From contig NZ_OZ061318.1 of NCBI RefSeq assembly GCF_964063345.1, forward strand, positions 3,596,001-3,660,000: a stretch of 64,000 nt of DNA, written 5' to 3'. The DNA is from Pseudomonas lini (GTDB lineage Bacteria > Pseudomonadota > Gammaproteobacteria > Pseudomonadales > Pseudomonadaceae). The translations under genes and the position numbers were made by a program. Shown here piece by piece: positions 45,954 through 55,759 of the stretch; positions within the stretch are counted from its first letter, which is position 1, and each line of letters starts with the position of its first letter. The notes under the pieces are model-generated. The model saw only the letters and a list, made by a program, of their open reading frames with translations, ran no database searches and was not told the DNA's origin.

Positions 45954-46922
45954 ATGAAATCGAACAAGACCCTGCTGACCACATTACTGTCCATGGGCCT
46001 GCTGGCCAGTGCTGGCGCCACTCAGGCAGCAGGCTGGTGCGAATCGGGCAAGCCAGTGAAATTCGCCGGCCTGAACTGGGAAAGCGGCATGCTGCTGACC
46101 GACGTGATGCAAATCGTGTTGGAGAAAGGCTACGACTGCAAGACCGACAGCCTGCCAGGCAACTCCATCACCATGGAAAACGCCCTGAGCAGCAATGACA
46201 TTCAAGTGTTCGCCGAAGAGTGGGTCGGCCGCAGCGAAGTCTGGAACAAGGCCGAGAAGGCCGGCAAGGTTATCGGTGTCGGCGCTCCGGTCGTTGGTGC
46301 TGTCGAAGGTTGGTACGTGCCGCGTTACGTGATCGAAGGCGACGCCAAGCGCAAGCTGGAGCCTAAAGCTCCGGACCTGAAAGCGATTGCCGATCTGGGT
46401 AAATACGCTGCCGTGTTCAAGGATCAGGAAGAGCCATCCAAGGGCCGTTTCTACAACTGCCCGGCGGGCTGGACCTGTGAGCTGGATAACAGCGAAATGC
46501 TGAAAAGCTACGGCCTGGAAAGCACCTACACCAACTTCCGTCCGGGCACCGGCCCGGCGCTGGATGCCGCGGTGCTGTCGAGCTACAAACGTGGCGAGCC
46601 GATCCTGTTCTACTACTGGTCGCCAACCCCGCTGATGGGCCAGGTCGACCTGGTCAAACTCGAAGAAAAACCAGGCGTGGACAAGAGCGTGACCATCAAG
46701 GTCGGCCTGTCCAAGACCTTCCACGAACAAGCCCCAGAACTGGTGGCCGTGCTGGAAAAGGTCAACCTGCCGATCGACCTGCTGAATCAGAACCTTGGGC
46801 GCATGGCCAAAGAGCGGATCGAATCGCCAAAACTGGCCAAGATCTTCTTGAAGGAACATCCTGAAGTCTGGCACGCATGGGTGAGCGAAGACGCAGCCAA
46901 AAAGATCGACGCGGCCTTGTAG
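45954..46922 (+). CDS. hutX: Histidine ABC importer, periplasmic binding protein (HutX)
   Basis: A 322-residue protein with signal peptide ending TQAAG near residue 24, then a glycine-betaine/OpuAC-type binding fold (FAGLNWESGMLLTDVMQIVLEKGYDC, in pieces; GTGPALDAAVLSSYKRGEPILFYYWSPTPL). With the permease and ATPase that follow, it forms a quaternary-amine-type importer recruited for histidine in hut loci. Cysteines at CESGKP and GYDCKT may pair. Followed by hutW after 71 bases. Confidence 0.93.
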   Translation: MKSNKTLLTTLLSMGLLASAGATQAAGWCESGKPVKFAGLNWESGMLLTDVMQIVLEKGYDCKTDSLPGNSITMENALSSNDIQVFAEEWVGRSEVWNKAEKAGKVIGVGAPVVGAVEGWYVPRYVIEGDAKRKLEPKAPDLKAIADLGKYAAVFKDQEEPSKGRFYNCPAGWTCELDNSEMLKSYGLESTYTNFRPGTGPALDAAVLSSYKRGEPILFYYWSPTPLMGQVDLVKLEEKPGVDKSVTIKVGLSKTFHEQAPELVAVLEKVNLPIDLLNQNLGRMAKERIESPKLAKIFLKEHPEVWHAWVSEDAAKKIDAAL

Positions 46923-46993
46923 GTCGAGTGTCTCCGACTGTCGGCAGCGGCAGTCGGATGCTTGATCGCAACCCCTTGATTGAGAGTCTTTTT

Positions 46994-47845
46994 ATGTTTC
47001 CCGAAAGCTTTACCTTTTCCATCGCCGACTGGGTCAACAGTTGGGTCGATTCGCTGGTCACCAACTACGGCGATGTGTTCCGCAGCATCTCCGACACCCT
47101 GTTGTGGGCCATCGTCAATCTCGAAGGGCTGCTGCGTGCGGCGCCCTGGTGGCTGATGCTGGCAATCGTGGCGGGCGTTGCCTGGCACGCGACCCGCAAA
47201 GTCGTGACCACGTCGGTCATCGTCGGTCTGCTGTTCCTGGTGGGTGCGGTCGGCCTCTGGGACAAGCTGATGCAGACCCTGGCGCTGATGATGGTGGCGA
47301 CGGTCATCTCGGTGCTGATCGGCATTCCGTTGGGTATTCTCTCGGCGCGCAGCAATCGCCTGCGTTCAGTGCTGATGCCGCTGCTGGACATCATGCAGAC
47401 CATGCCGAGCTTCGTGTACCTGATACCGGTGCTGATGCTGTTCGGCCTGGGCAAGGTCCCGGCGATTTTCGCCACGGTGATCTACGCCGCGCCGCCGCTG
47501 ATCCGCCTGACCGATCTGGGTATTCGCCAGGTCGACGGTGAAGTGATGGAAGCGATCAACGCCTTCGGCGCCAACCGCTGGCAACAACTGTTTGGCGTGC
47601 AACTGCCGCTGGCCCTGCCGAGCATCATGGCCGGGATCAACCAGACCACCATGATGGCCCTGTCGATGGTGGTCATCGCCTCGATGATCGGTGCCCGTGG
47701 CTTGGGTGAAGATGTGTTGGTGGGGATTCAGACCCTCAACGTCGGACGTGGTCTTGAGGCCGGTCTGGCGATCGTGATTCTGGCAGTGGTCATCGACCGC
47801 ATTACTCAGGCGTATGGTCGGCCACGGCATGAGGTGAGCAAATGA
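46994..47845 (+). CDS. hutW: Histidine ABC importer, permease (HutW)
   Basis: A 283-residue inner-membrane protein with about six helices and the permease EAA loop (EAINAFGANRWQQLFGVQLPLALPSIMAGI). It resembles ProW of glycine-betaine importers. The start at 46994 (MFPESFTFSIADWVNSW) is supported by family pattern; an upstream in-frame ATG at 46877 lies inside hutX. It overlaps hutV by four bases. Confidence 0.94.
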   Translation: MFPESFTFSIADWVNSWVDSLVTNYGDVFRSISDTLLWAIVNLEGLLRAAPWWLMLAIVAGVAWHATRKVVTTSVIVGLLFLVGAVGLWDKLMQTLALMMVATVISVLIGIPLGILSARSNRLRSVLMPLLDIMQTMPSFVYLIPVLMLFGLGKVPAIFATVIYAAPPLIRLTDLGIRQVDGEVMEAINAFGANRWQQLFGVQLPLALPSIMAGINQTTMMALSMVVIASMIGARGLGEDVLVGIQTLNVGRGLEAGLAIVILAVVIDRITQAYGRPRHEVSK

Positions 47846-48693
47846 GCAACGAAGCCATTAGCAAAAGCAATGAAGCCATTAGCAAGATCGAAGTCAAAAA
47901 CGTCTTCAAGATTTTCGGCAGCCGTTCCAAGGATGCGCTGGGCATGATTGGCCAGGGCAAGACCAAAGACCAGGTGTTGGCCGAAACCGGCTGCGTGGTC
48001 GGCGTGAACGACCTGTCGCTGAGCATCGGCACTGGCGAGATCTTCGTGATCATGGGCCTGTCGGGTTCCGGCAAATCGACCCTGGTGCGCCACTTCAATC
48101 GCCTGATCGACCCCACCAGCGGCGCGATCCTGGTGGACGGCGTGGACATCCTGCAATACGACATGGAAGCCCTGCGCGAATTTCGCCGGCACAAGATCAG
48201 CATGGTATTCCAGAGCTTCGGCCTGCTGCCGCACAAGACCGTGCTGGATAACGTCGCCTACGGCCTGAAAGTACGTGGCGAGAGCAAGCAAATGTGCGCC
48301 GAGCGCGCGTTGCACTGGATCAACACCGTGGGCCTCAAGGGCTACGAAAACAAATACCCGCATCAGCTTTCCGGCGGTATGCGCCAGCGTGTGGGCCTGG
48401 CTCGCGCTTTAGCAGCGGACACCGACATCATCTTGATGGACGAAGCTTTCAGCGCCCTCGACCCGCTGATCCGCGCCGAAATGCAGGACCAGTTGCTGGA
48501 ACTGCAAAAGACCCTGCACAAGACCATCGTCTTCATCACCCACGACCTCGACGAGGCCGTGCGTATCGGCAACCGCATCGCGATCCTCAAGGATGGCCGC
48601 CTGATTCAGGTCGGCACGCCACGAGAGATCCTGCATTCGCCGGCGGATGAGTATGTGGACCGGTTTGTTCAACGTCGGGCGGCGGTAGTTTGA
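47842..48693 (+). CDS. hutV: Histidine ABC importer, ATP-binding subunit (HutV)
   Basis: A 283-residue ATPase of the ProV type: Walker A GLSGSGKST (near residue 75), signature LSGGMRQRVGLARAL, Walker B IILMDEAFSALDP, H-loop FITHDLDEA. There is no C-terminal CBS pair, unlike ProV. The N-terminus carries a recent 21-bp tandem duplication giving SNEAISK twice (residues 2-15). Its ATG overlaps the hutW stop. Confidence 0.95.
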   Translation: MSNEAISKSNEAISKIEVKNVFKIFGSRSKDALGMIGQGKTKDQVLAETGCVVGVNDLSLSIGTGEIFVIMGLSGSGKSTLVRHFNRLIDPTSGAILVDGVDILQYDMEALREFRRHKISMVFQSFGLLPHKTVLDNVAYGLKVRGESKQMCAERALHWINTVGLKGYENKYPHQLSGGMRQRVGLARALAADTDIILMDEAFSALDPLIRAEMQDQLLELQKTLHKTIVFITHDLDEAVRIGNRIAILKDGRLIQVGTPREILHSPADEYVDRFVQRRAAVV

Positions 48694-48719
48694 GAAATTT
48701 GCGGTGATCGGGCGGGCCT

Positions 48720-48815
48720 CATCGCGGGCAAGCCCGCTCCCACAGGGAAAGGTTGTGTTGCACAAATTTTGTTTACACAACAGAACACTGTGGGAGCGGG
48801 CTTGCCCGCGATGAG
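48720..48815. repeat. REPIN (inverted REP pair)
   Basis: ATCGCGGGCAAGCCCGCTCC facing GTGGGAGCGGGCTTGCCCGC about 50 bases apart, in the gap between hutV and the lyase-like gene. Confidence 0.9.
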
Positions 48816-48862
48816 GCCAGTAAAGCTGCATCAATATTCAGGTTGTACGCACGAGGTTGAAG

Positions 48863-50386
48863 ATGTCCCAGGCTGAAAAAATCGTTATCGCCGACGTCCC
48901 GTTGCGTTGGCAGGATGTGGTTGCCGTAGCCCGTCATGGCGCGCAGCTCGAGCTGTCGCCCCAGATCTGGGCGCGGATCGAAAATGCCCAGGCGATCGTC
49001 CAGCGCATCGTCGCCAGCGGCGAGCGTGCCTACGGCGTCAATACCGGCCTGGGTGCGTTGTGCAACGTCTCGCTCAAAGGCGAACAACTCAGCCAACTGT
49101 CGCGCAACACCTTGCTCAGTCACGCCTGTGGCGTCGGCGCACCGTTGGCCGACGAACAGACCCGCGCAATCATCTGCGCCGCTATTCGCAACTACAGCCA
49201 TGGCAAATCCGGCATTCATCGCCGGGTGGTCGAAGCGCTGTTGGCACTGCTCAATCGCGGCATCACCCCGCAAGTGCCGTCCCAGGGTTCGGTGGGCTAC
49301 CTGACCCACATGGCCCACATCGGAATCACGCTGCTGGGTGTCGGCAATGTCAGCTATCGCGGGCAGATCGTTTCCGCGCAGCAGGCGTTGAGCGAGGAAG
49401 GTCTGCAACCGGTTCAGCTCGGCGCCAAAGATGGCTTGTGCCTGGTCAATGGCACGCCATGCATGACCGGTCTCAGCTGTCTGGCAATTGCCGATGCGAC
49501 GCGTCTGGTGCAGTGGGCCGATGTGATCGGCGCCATGAGCTTCGAAGCCCAGCGCGGCCAGATTGCCGCATTCGACGCCGAGATCATCGCGCTCAAACCC
49601 CATCCGGGCATGCAGCAAGTCGGCATCAACCTGCGGGCGTTGCTCGATGGCAGTGAAGTGATTGCCAGCAGCAAGGGCATTCGGACTCAAGATGCGTTGA
49701 GCATCCGTTCGATCCCGCAAGTCCACGGCGCCGCTCGCGATCAACTTGAACACGCGAAAAAGCAGATCGAAACCGAACTCAACTCTGTCACCGACAACCC
49801 GATGCTGCTGGGCACGCCGGACAACTTCCGGGTGGTGTCCCAGGCCAATCCGCACGGTCAATCCGTCGCATTGGCGGCGGATTTGCTGGCGATTGCCATG
49901 GCCGAAATCGGCTCCATCGCCGAGCGTCGCCTGGACCGCTTGATCAACCCGCACGTCAGCGGTCTGCCGGCGTTTTTGGTGGCCAATCCCGGGGTGAATT
50001 CCGGGATGATGATCGTCCAGTACGTTGCCGCTTCCCTGTGTGCGGAAAACCGCCAGTTGGCGCAACCGGCGGTGCTCGATAACTATGTCACTTCGGGCTT
50101 GCAGGAAGATCACCTGAGCATGGGCACCAACGCCGCGCTGAAGCTGCATCGCGCGTTGGAAAACTCCACGCAGATCCTCGCCATCGAATATTTGCTGGCA
50201 TCCCAGGCGTTTGAATTCCTCAAAGAGCAACGCTTTGGCGCTGGCACCGATACCGCGTGGCGTCTGCTGCGTGAGCGAGTCCCGGCCTACGACCAGGACC
50301 GTTGGTTGGCACCGGACATTGCCGCCGCTGCCAGTGTTTTGAAAGACCCCATGTTGTTGCACAAGGCTTTACCCAACCTCAATTGA
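48863..50386 (+). CDS. Histidine/aromatic ammonia-lyase paralogue lacking the MIO triad (HutH1-like)
   Basis: A 507-residue member of the histidine/phenylalanine ammonia-lyase family, aligning over full length with the HutH at 50501. The Ala-Ser-Gly that cyclises to the MIO electrophile is missing: GSVG (residues 142-145) runs straight into YLTHMAHIGITLLG, where HutH has [21 protein letters not shown]. The HutH tyrosine in DPYSLR is also lost (DALSIR). Tyr in YGVNTGLG, His in LSHACGVG, Asn in LVNGTP and Glu in QEDHLSM remain. MIO-dependent ammonia elimination is therefore unlikely. The frame is intact with normal codon use, so it is not an obvious pseudogene. Start at 48863 has a GAGG ribosome site. 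Confidence 0.85.
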   Translation: MSQAEKIVIADVPLRWQDVVAVARHGAQLELSPQIWARIENAQAIVQRIVASGERAYGVNTGLGALCNVSLKGEQLSQLSRNTLLSHACGVGAPLADEQTRAIICAAIRNYSHGKSGIHRRVVEALLALLNRGITPQVPSQGSVGYLTHMAHIGITLLGVGNVSYRGQIVSAQQALSEEGLQPVQLGAKDGLCLVNGTPCMTGLSCLAIADATRLVQWADVIGAMSFEAQRGQIAAFDAEIIALKPHPGMQQVGINLRALLDGSEVIASSKGIRTQDALSIRSIPQVHGAARDQLEHAKKQIETELNSVTDNPMLLGTPDNFRVVSQANPHGQSVALAADLLAIAMAEIGSIAERRLDRLINPHVSGLPAFLVANPGVNSGMMIVQYVAASLCAENRQLAQPAVLDNYVTSGLQEDHLSMGTNAALKLHRALENSTQILAIEYLLASQAFEFLKEQRFGAGTDTAWRLLRERVPAYDQDRWLAPDIAAAASVLKDPMLLHKALPNLN

Positions 50387-50500
50387 TTCCAACAACACCA
50401 GCGTGCCAAGGCGCGTCTCCCCAAAAGCGGGACGCGACGGACAACGGACATCTCCGGAGCGTCTGGTGAGTTAATAAGAAGCTCTCAAAAGGAGAATGAT

Positions 50501-52033
50501 GTGACTGCGCTTAATTTGATTCCCGGCCAACTGAGCCTTGCCCAACTGCGTGATGTTTATCAGCACCCGGTCAAAATCACCCTCGACAACAGCGCTTCGG
50601 CGCAAATCGAAGCCAGCGTCGCCTGCGTGGAACAAATCCTCGCCGAGAACCGCACTGCGTATGGAATCAACACCGGTTTCGGCCTGCTGGCCTCGACCCG
50701 CATCGCCAGCGAAGACCTGGAAAACCTGCAGCGCTCGCTGGTCCTGTCTCACGCGGCCGGTGTTGGCGAGCCGATCAGTGACGCGCTGGTGCGCCTGGTC
50801 ATGGTGCTCAAGGTCAACAGCCTGAGCCGTGGTTTCTCCGGGATTCGTCGTGTGGTGATCGACGCGCTGATCGCGCTGATCAACGCCGAGGTTTACCCGC
50901 ACATTCCGTTGAAAGGCTCGGTCGGTGCTTCCGGCGACCTGGCGCCGTTGGCCCACATGTCTCTCGTGCTGTTGGGCGAAGGCAAGGCTCGCTACAAGGG
51001 CGAGTGGATGGAAGCCACTGAAGCACTGAAAGTCGCTGGCCTGACCCCGCTGACCCTCGCTGCGAAAGAAGGCCTGGCGCTGCTCAACGGCACTCAGGTG
51101 TCTACCGCTTATGCATTGCGCGGTTTGTTCGAAGGTGAGGACCTGTTTGCTGGCGCACTGGCCATTGGTGGTATGACGGTTGAAGCGGTATTGGGCTCGC
51201 GCTCGCCATTCGACGCGCGTATCCACGCCGCTCGCGGCCAGAAAGGCCAGATCGACGCCGCTGCCGCTTACCGCGATCTGCTGGGCGAGCGCAGTGAAGT
51301 ATCCGACTCGCACCAGAACTGCGAAAAGGTCCAGGACCCGTACTCCCTGCGCTGCCAGCCGCAAGTCATGGGCGCCTGCCTGACCCAGTTCCGTCAGGCC
51401 GCCGAAGTACTCGCCATTGAAGCCAACGCTGTATCGGACAACCCGCTGGTGTTCGCCGCTGAAGGCGACGTGATCTCCGGTGGTAACTTCCACGCCGAGC
51501 CGGTGGCCATGGCCGCCGACAACATGGCCCTGGCCATCGCCGAAATCGGTTCCCTGAGCGAACGCCGCATCTCGTTGATGATGGACAAGCACATGTCGCA
51601 GTTGCCGCCGTTCCTGGTGGCCAATGGCGGCGTGAACTCCGGCTTCATGATCGCCCAGGTGACTGCGGCGGCATTGGCCAGCGAGAACAAGGCGCTGTCT
51701 CATCCGCATTCGGTGGACAGTCTGCCGACGTCGGCCAACCAGGAAGACCATGTTTCCATGGCTCCGGCGGCGGGCAAGCGTCTATGGGAAATGGCGGAAA
51801 ACACGCGTGGGGTTCTGGCGGTTGAATGGCTGGCGGCGGCTCAGGGCCTCGACCTGCGTGAAGGTCTGAAAACCTCGGCCAAACTGGAAAAGGTTCGGGC
51901 GATTTTGCGGGCTGAAGTACCGTTTTATGAGAAGGACCGTTTCTTTGCGCCAGACATCAATGCGGCGAGCGAGTTGTTGGCCACGCGTTGCCTGAATGAG
52001 CTGGTTACGGCGAAGTTGTTGCCTAGCCTGTGA
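50501..52033 (+). CDS. hutH: Histidine ammonia-lyase
   Basis: First step of histidine catabolism: L-histidine to trans-urocanate and ammonia. A 510-residue tetrameric cytosolic enzyme with the complete MIO triad Ala143-Ser144-Gly145 in [15 protein letters not shown]. Other active-site residues are present: Tyr54 ([10 protein letters not shown]), His84 (LSHAAGVG), the LLNGTQ asparagine, the [10 protein letters not shown] tyrosine and arginine, and QEDHVSM glutamate. It starts with GTG after a strong AAAAGGAG. It follows the MIO-less paralogue by 114 bases. Confidence 0.98.
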   Translation: MTALNLIPGQLSLAQLRDVYQHPVKITLDNSASAQIEASVACVEQILAENRTAYGINTGFGLLASTRIASEDLENLQRSLVLSHAAGVGEPISDALVRLVMVLKVNSLSRGFSGIRRVVIDALIALINAEVYPHIPLKGSVGASGDLAPLAHMSLVLLGEGKARYKGEWMEATEALKVAGLTPLTLAAKEGLALLNGTQVSTAYALRGLFEGEDLFAGALAIGGMTVEAVLGSRSPFDARIHAARGQKGQIDAAAAYRDLLGERSEVSDSHQNCEKVQDPYSLRCQPQVMGACLTQFRQAAEVLAIEANAVSDNPLVFAAEGDVISGGNFHAEPVAMAADNMALAIAEIGSLSERRISLMMDKHMSQLPPFLVANGGVNSGFMIAQVTAAALASENKALSHPHSVDSLPTSANQEDHVSMAPAAGKRLWEMAENTRGVLAVEWLAAAQGLDLREGLKTSAKLEKVRAILRAEVPFYEKDRFFAPDINAASELLATRCLNELVTAKLLPSL

Positions 52034-52040
52034 TGGCCTT

Positions 52041-52105
52041 TTCGCGAGCAGGCTCGCTCCCACATTAGAATGCATACCCCTGTGGGAGCGAGCCTGCTCG
52101 CGATT
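52041..52105. repeat. Close inverted REP pair
   Basis: TTCGCGAGCAGGCTCGCTCC facing GTGGGAGCGAGCCTGCTCGC, about 16 bases apart, between hutH and hutT. Confidence 0.9.
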
Positions 52106-52142
52106 CGATTTTGCGTCGGATAAGAATAATTAAGGACGAGAA

Positions 52143-53552
52143 ATGCAACAGCCAACAAAAGGTTTGAAACGCGGGCTCTCTGCCCGACATATTCGCTTCA
52201 TGGCGCTGGGGTCGGCGATCGGCACCGGGCTGTTTTACGGTTCTGCCTCGGCCATTCAGATGGCCGGGCCTGCGGTATTGCTCGCTTACCTGATCGGTGG
52301 CGCGGCGGTGTTCATGGTCATGCGCGCCCTCGGCGAGATGGCGGTGCACAACCCGGTGGCCGGCTCTTTCGGCCAGTACGCCAGCACCTACCTGGGGCCG
52401 ATGGCAGGCTTCATCCTCGGTTGGACCTATGCGTTCGAAATGGTCATCGTCGGTATGGCCGACGTCACCGCGTTCGGTATTTACATGGGATTCTGGTTTC
52501 CGGAAGTCGCTCGCTGGATTTGGGTACTCGGCATCGTTTCGGTGGTCGGCGGCTTGAACCTGTGCAACGTCAAAGTCTTCGGTGAAATGGAATTTTGGCT
52601 GTCGCTGCTCAAGGTCGCGGCCATCGTTGCGATGATCCTGGGTGGCTTCGGCATCATGCTGTTCGGTATCAGCACCGCGCCCGGCGCCCAGGTGACCGAC
52701 ATCAGCAACCTCTGGAGCCATGGCGGCTTCATGCCCAACGGCGTGGGTGGCCTGATCGCTTCGTTTGCCGTGGTGATGTTTGCGTTTGGCGGCATTGAAA
52801 TCATCGGCGTAACGGCCGGTGAAGCCAAAGATCCGCAGCGTGTGCTGCCCAAAGCGATCAATGCCGTACCGCTGCGTATTTTGCTGTTCTACGTGCTGAC
52901 GATGCTGGTGCTGATGTCGATCTTTCCTTGGCAGCAGATTGGCAGCCAAGGCAGCCCGTTCGTGCAGATTTTCGACAACCTGGGAATCAGTTCGGCGGCG
53001 ACCATCCTCAACATCGTGGTGATCTCGGCGGCGGTGTCGGCCATCAACAGTGACATCTTCGGCGCGGGCCGCATGATGTATGGCCTGGCTCAGCAAGGGC
53101 ACGCCCCCAAAGGCTTTGCCCGTTTGTCGCGCAATGGCGTGCCATGGCTGACGGTGGTGGTGATGAGCAGTGCGCTGCTGCTGGGCGTGTTGCTGAACTA
53201 CCTGATTCCGGAAAACGTGTTTCTGTTGATCGCCTCCATCGCAACCTTCGCCACGGTGTGGGTCTGGTTGATGATTCTGTTCACTCAGGTAGCGATGCGT
53301 CGTTCCATGAGCGCCGAGCAGGTCGCACAACTGAAGTTCCCTGTGCCGTTCTGGCCTTATGCGCCGATGGCGGCGATTGCTTTCATGCTGTTCATTTTCG
53401 GCGTGCTGGGCTATTTCCCGGATACCCAGGCGGCGTTGATCGTCGGCGTGGTCTGGATTGTGTTGTTGGTGCTGGCCTACCTGACGTGGGTCAAACCGGC
53501 GGCAGGAAAGATGATGCCGGTGGAGCAGGAACCCTTTTTTTCTCATCGATAA
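52143..53552 (+). CDS. hutT: Histidine permease, APC amino-acid transporter family
   Basis: A 469-residue inner-membrane transporter with about 12 helices of the amino acid-polyamine-organocation (AAT/ProY) type: N-terminal [45 protein letters not shown] and the [18 protein letters not shown] loop (all in pieces). Its place between hutH and hutI supports histidine as substrate. AAGGACGAG precedes the ATG. Confidence 0.93.
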   Translation: MQQPTKGLKRGLSARHIRFMALGSAIGTGLFYGSASAIQMAGPAVLLAYLIGGAAVFMVMRALGEMAVHNPVAGSFGQYASTYLGPMAGFILGWTYAFEMVIVGMADVTAFGIYMGFWFPEVARWIWVLGIVSVVGGLNLCNVKVFGEMEFWLSLLKVAAIVAMILGGFGIMLFGISTAPGAQVTDISNLWSHGGFMPNGVGGLIASFAVVMFAFGGIEIIGVTAGEAKDPQRVLPKAINAVPLRILLFYVLTMLVLMSIFPWQQIGSQGSPFVQIFDNLGISSAATILNIVVISAAVSAINSDIFGAGRMMYGLAQQGHAPKGFARLSRNGVPWLTVVVMSSALLLGVLLNYLIPENVFLLIASIATFATVWVWLMILFTQVAMRRSMSAEQVAQLKFPVPFWPYAPMAAIAFMLFIFGVLGYFPDTQAALIVGVVWIVLLVLAYLTWVKPAAGKMMPVEQEPFFSHR

Positions 53553-53569
53553 CCTAACGGAGGCCACGG

Positions 53570-54775
53570 ATGAAAACTCTCTGGCAACACTGCCACGTCG
53601 CAACGATGGCGCGAGGCATCTACTCGATCATCGAGGATGCGGCCATCGTGACGTCAGGTGCGCACATTGAGTGGATTGGTCCGCGCGGCGAACTGCCGTC
53701 AGGCGAGTACCCGGCAGTCAATGATCTTAAAGGGGCCTGGGTGACTCCGGGCCTGATCGACTGCCATACCCACACGGTGTTCGGCGGTAACCGCAGTGGT
53801 GAATTCGAGCAACGTCTGCAAGGCGTCAGTTATGCGGAAATTGCCGCGGCCGGCGGTGGCATTGCCAGCACCGTGCGCGCCACTCGCTTAGCCTCCGAAG
53901 ACGAGCTGTTCTTCAGCGCCGCCAAGCGCCTGAAGAGCCTGATGCGCGACGGCGTGACCACGGTCGAGATGAAGTCCGGCTACGGCCTGGACCTGGCCAG
54001 CGAACGCAAAATCCTGCGGGTGATCCGCCGTCTCGGCGCCGAATTGCCGGTCAGCGTGCGCAGCACCTGCCTGGCCGCCCACGCTCTGCCGCCGGAATAC
54101 GTTGATCGCGCCGACGACTACATCGATCACATCTGCAGCGAAATGCTCCCGGCCCTGGCCGCCGAAGGGCTGGTGGATGCGGTGGACGCTTTCTGCGAGT
54201 ACCTGGCATTTTCGCCGGAACAGGTCGAACGGGTTTTCGTCGCTGCGCAGAACCTCGGCTTGCCGGTGAAGCTGCATGCCGAGCAATTGTCGTCGCTGCA
54301 CGGGTCGAGCCTGGCGGCGCGTTACCACGCGTTGTCCGCCGATCACCTGGAATTCATGACCGAAGACGACGCCATCGCCATGGCCAAGTCCGGCACCGTC
54401 GCGGTATTGCTGCCCGGCGCGTTCTACTTCCTGCGGGAAACCCAATTGCCGCCGATGGAAGCCCTGCGCAAACACGGCGTAAAAATCGCCATCGCCAGCG
54501 ACCTTAACCCGGGCACTTCGCCGGCGCTGTCGTTGCGCTTGATGCTGAACATGGCCTGCACCTGTTTCCGCATGACCCCGGAAGAGGCTCTGGCTGGCGC
54601 CACGATTCATGCGGCCACCGCTCTGGGCATGGCTGAGACTCACGGTTCGCTGGAAGCCGGCAAAGTCGCAGACTTCGTCGCCTGGCAGATTGATCGACCG
54701 GCCGACCTGTCGTACTGGCTGGGCGGCGAACTGGAAAAACGCGTCGTGCGTCACGGCGTCGAAACAAGCGTTTAG
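53570..54775 (+). CDS. hutI: Imidazolonepropionase
   Basis: Hydrolyses 4-imidazolone-5-propanoate to N-formimino-L-glutamate. A 401-residue zinc amidohydrolase: metal motif [10 protein letters not shown] (about residues 62-71), MKSGYGL substrate region, KLHAEQLSS and SADHLEF metal/active-site segments, and [10 protein letters not shown] near residue 310 (Asp). Starts 17 bases after hutT; hutG follows 10 bases later. Confidence 0.98.
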   Translation: MKTLWQHCHVATMARGIYSIIEDAAIVTSGAHIEWIGPRGELPSGEYPAVNDLKGAWVTPGLIDCHTHTVFGGNRSGEFEQRLQGVSYAEIAAAGGGIASTVRATRLASEDELFFSAAKRLKSLMRDGVTTVEMKSGYGLDLASERKILRVIRRLGAELPVSVRSTCLAAHALPPEYVDRADDYIDHICSEMLPALAAEGLVDAVDAFCEYLAFSPEQVERVFVAAQNLGLPVKLHAEQLSSLHGSSLAARYHALSADHLEFMTEDDAIAMAKSGTVAVLLPGAFYFLRETQLPPMEALRKHGVKIAIASDLNPGTSPALSLRLMLNMACTCFRMTPEEALAGATIHAATALGMAETHGSLEAGKVADFVAWQIDRPADLSYWLGGELEKRVVRHGVETSV

Positions 54776-54785
54776 GAGAGCAGTT

Positions 54786-55586
54786 GTGGATAAGGTTCTG
54801 AACTTCAAACAAGGCCGCGTGCCGCTGCTGATCAGCATGCCCCACGCCGGCCTGCGCCTGACCCCAGTGGTCGAAGCGGGATTGATTCCCGACGCGAAAA
54901 GCCTGCCGGACACCGACTGGCACATCCCAAGGCTTTACGAGTTCGCCACCGAGCTGGGCGCCAGCACCCTGGCGGCCGAGTACTCGCGGTTTGTCATCGA
55001 CCTGAACCGACCGTCCGACGACAAGCCTTTGTATGTCGGCGCCACGACCGGTCTGTACCCGGCGACGCTGTTCGACGGTATACCGTTGTTCCGCGAAGGG
55101 CTGGAGCCATCGGCTGCAGAGCGGGCGACTTATCTGGAGCAGATCTGGACGCCGTATCACCGCACCTTGCAGGAAGAACTGGCGCGGCTGAAAGCCGAAT
55201 TCGGCTACGCGCTGCTATTCGATGCGCACTCGATCCGCTCGATCATCCCGCACCTGTTCGACGGCAAGCTGCCGGACTTCAACCTCGGCACCTTCAACGG
55301 CGCCAGTTGCGATCCACAATTGGCCAGCCAACTGGAAGCCATCTGCGCACGGCATGGGGATTACAGCCATGTGCTGAACGGTCGCTTCAAGGGCGGGCAC
55401 ATCACCCGGCATTACGGCAACCCGTCCGAGAACATTCATGCCGTGCAACTGGAGTTGGGTCAGTGCACCTACATGGAAGAGTTCGAGCCATTCCGTTATC
55501 GCCCGGACCTGGCGGCACCGACGCAAGTGGTGCTGAGGGAATTGCTGCAAGGGTTGTTGGCGTGGGGCGAAAAGCACTACGGCTGA
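54786..55586 (+). CDS. hutG: N-formylglutamate deformylase
   Basis: Last step of the five-step pathway: N-formylglutamate to glutamate and formate. A 266-residue zinc enzyme. Motifs: LLISMPHAGLRLTP, FVIDLNRPSDD, LLFDAHSIRS and GGHITRHYGNP. GTG at 54786, seven bases after AGGAG, is the best start; the longer frame from 54609 runs back inside hutI. Together with HutF this fits the HutF/HutG route rather than the direct formiminoglutamase route. Confidence 0.97.
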   Translation: MDKVLNFKQGRVPLLISMPHAGLRLTPVVEAGLIPDAKSLPDTDWHIPRLYEFATELGASTLAAEYSRFVIDLNRPSDDKPLYVGATTGLYPATLFDGIPLFREGLEPSAAERATYLEQIWTPYHRTLQEELARLKAEFGYALLFDAHSIRSIIPHLFDGKLPDFNLGTFNGASCDPQLASQLEAICARHGDYSHVLNGRFKGGHITRHYGNPSENIHAVQLELGQCTYMEEFEPFRYRPDLAAPTQVVLRELLQGLLAWGEKHYG

Positions 55587-55604
55587 CTGATCGCTGACTG
55601 ATCA

Positions 55605-55624
55605 TTCCCACGCAGAGCGTGGGA
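55605..55624. repeat. Short hairpin of the CCCACGC-GCGTGGG repeat class
   Basis: TTCCCACGCAGAGCGTGGGA forms a 7-bp stem around AGA. Such short palindromes recur in Pseudomonas intergenic DNA. There is no T-run, so it is not a standard terminator for hutG. Confidence 0.6.
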
Positions 55625-55759
55625 GCGATCGACAGTCGCCACCGTGCAAAACACGGTCGCCACAGGGCGCTTTTACCCTCTCGACGCTGCGTAATGTTAT
55701 GGGCACGGTGCATGAAGACACCGGGCCCATAATAATCTGCTGCCGAGCGAGCCTTCCCG

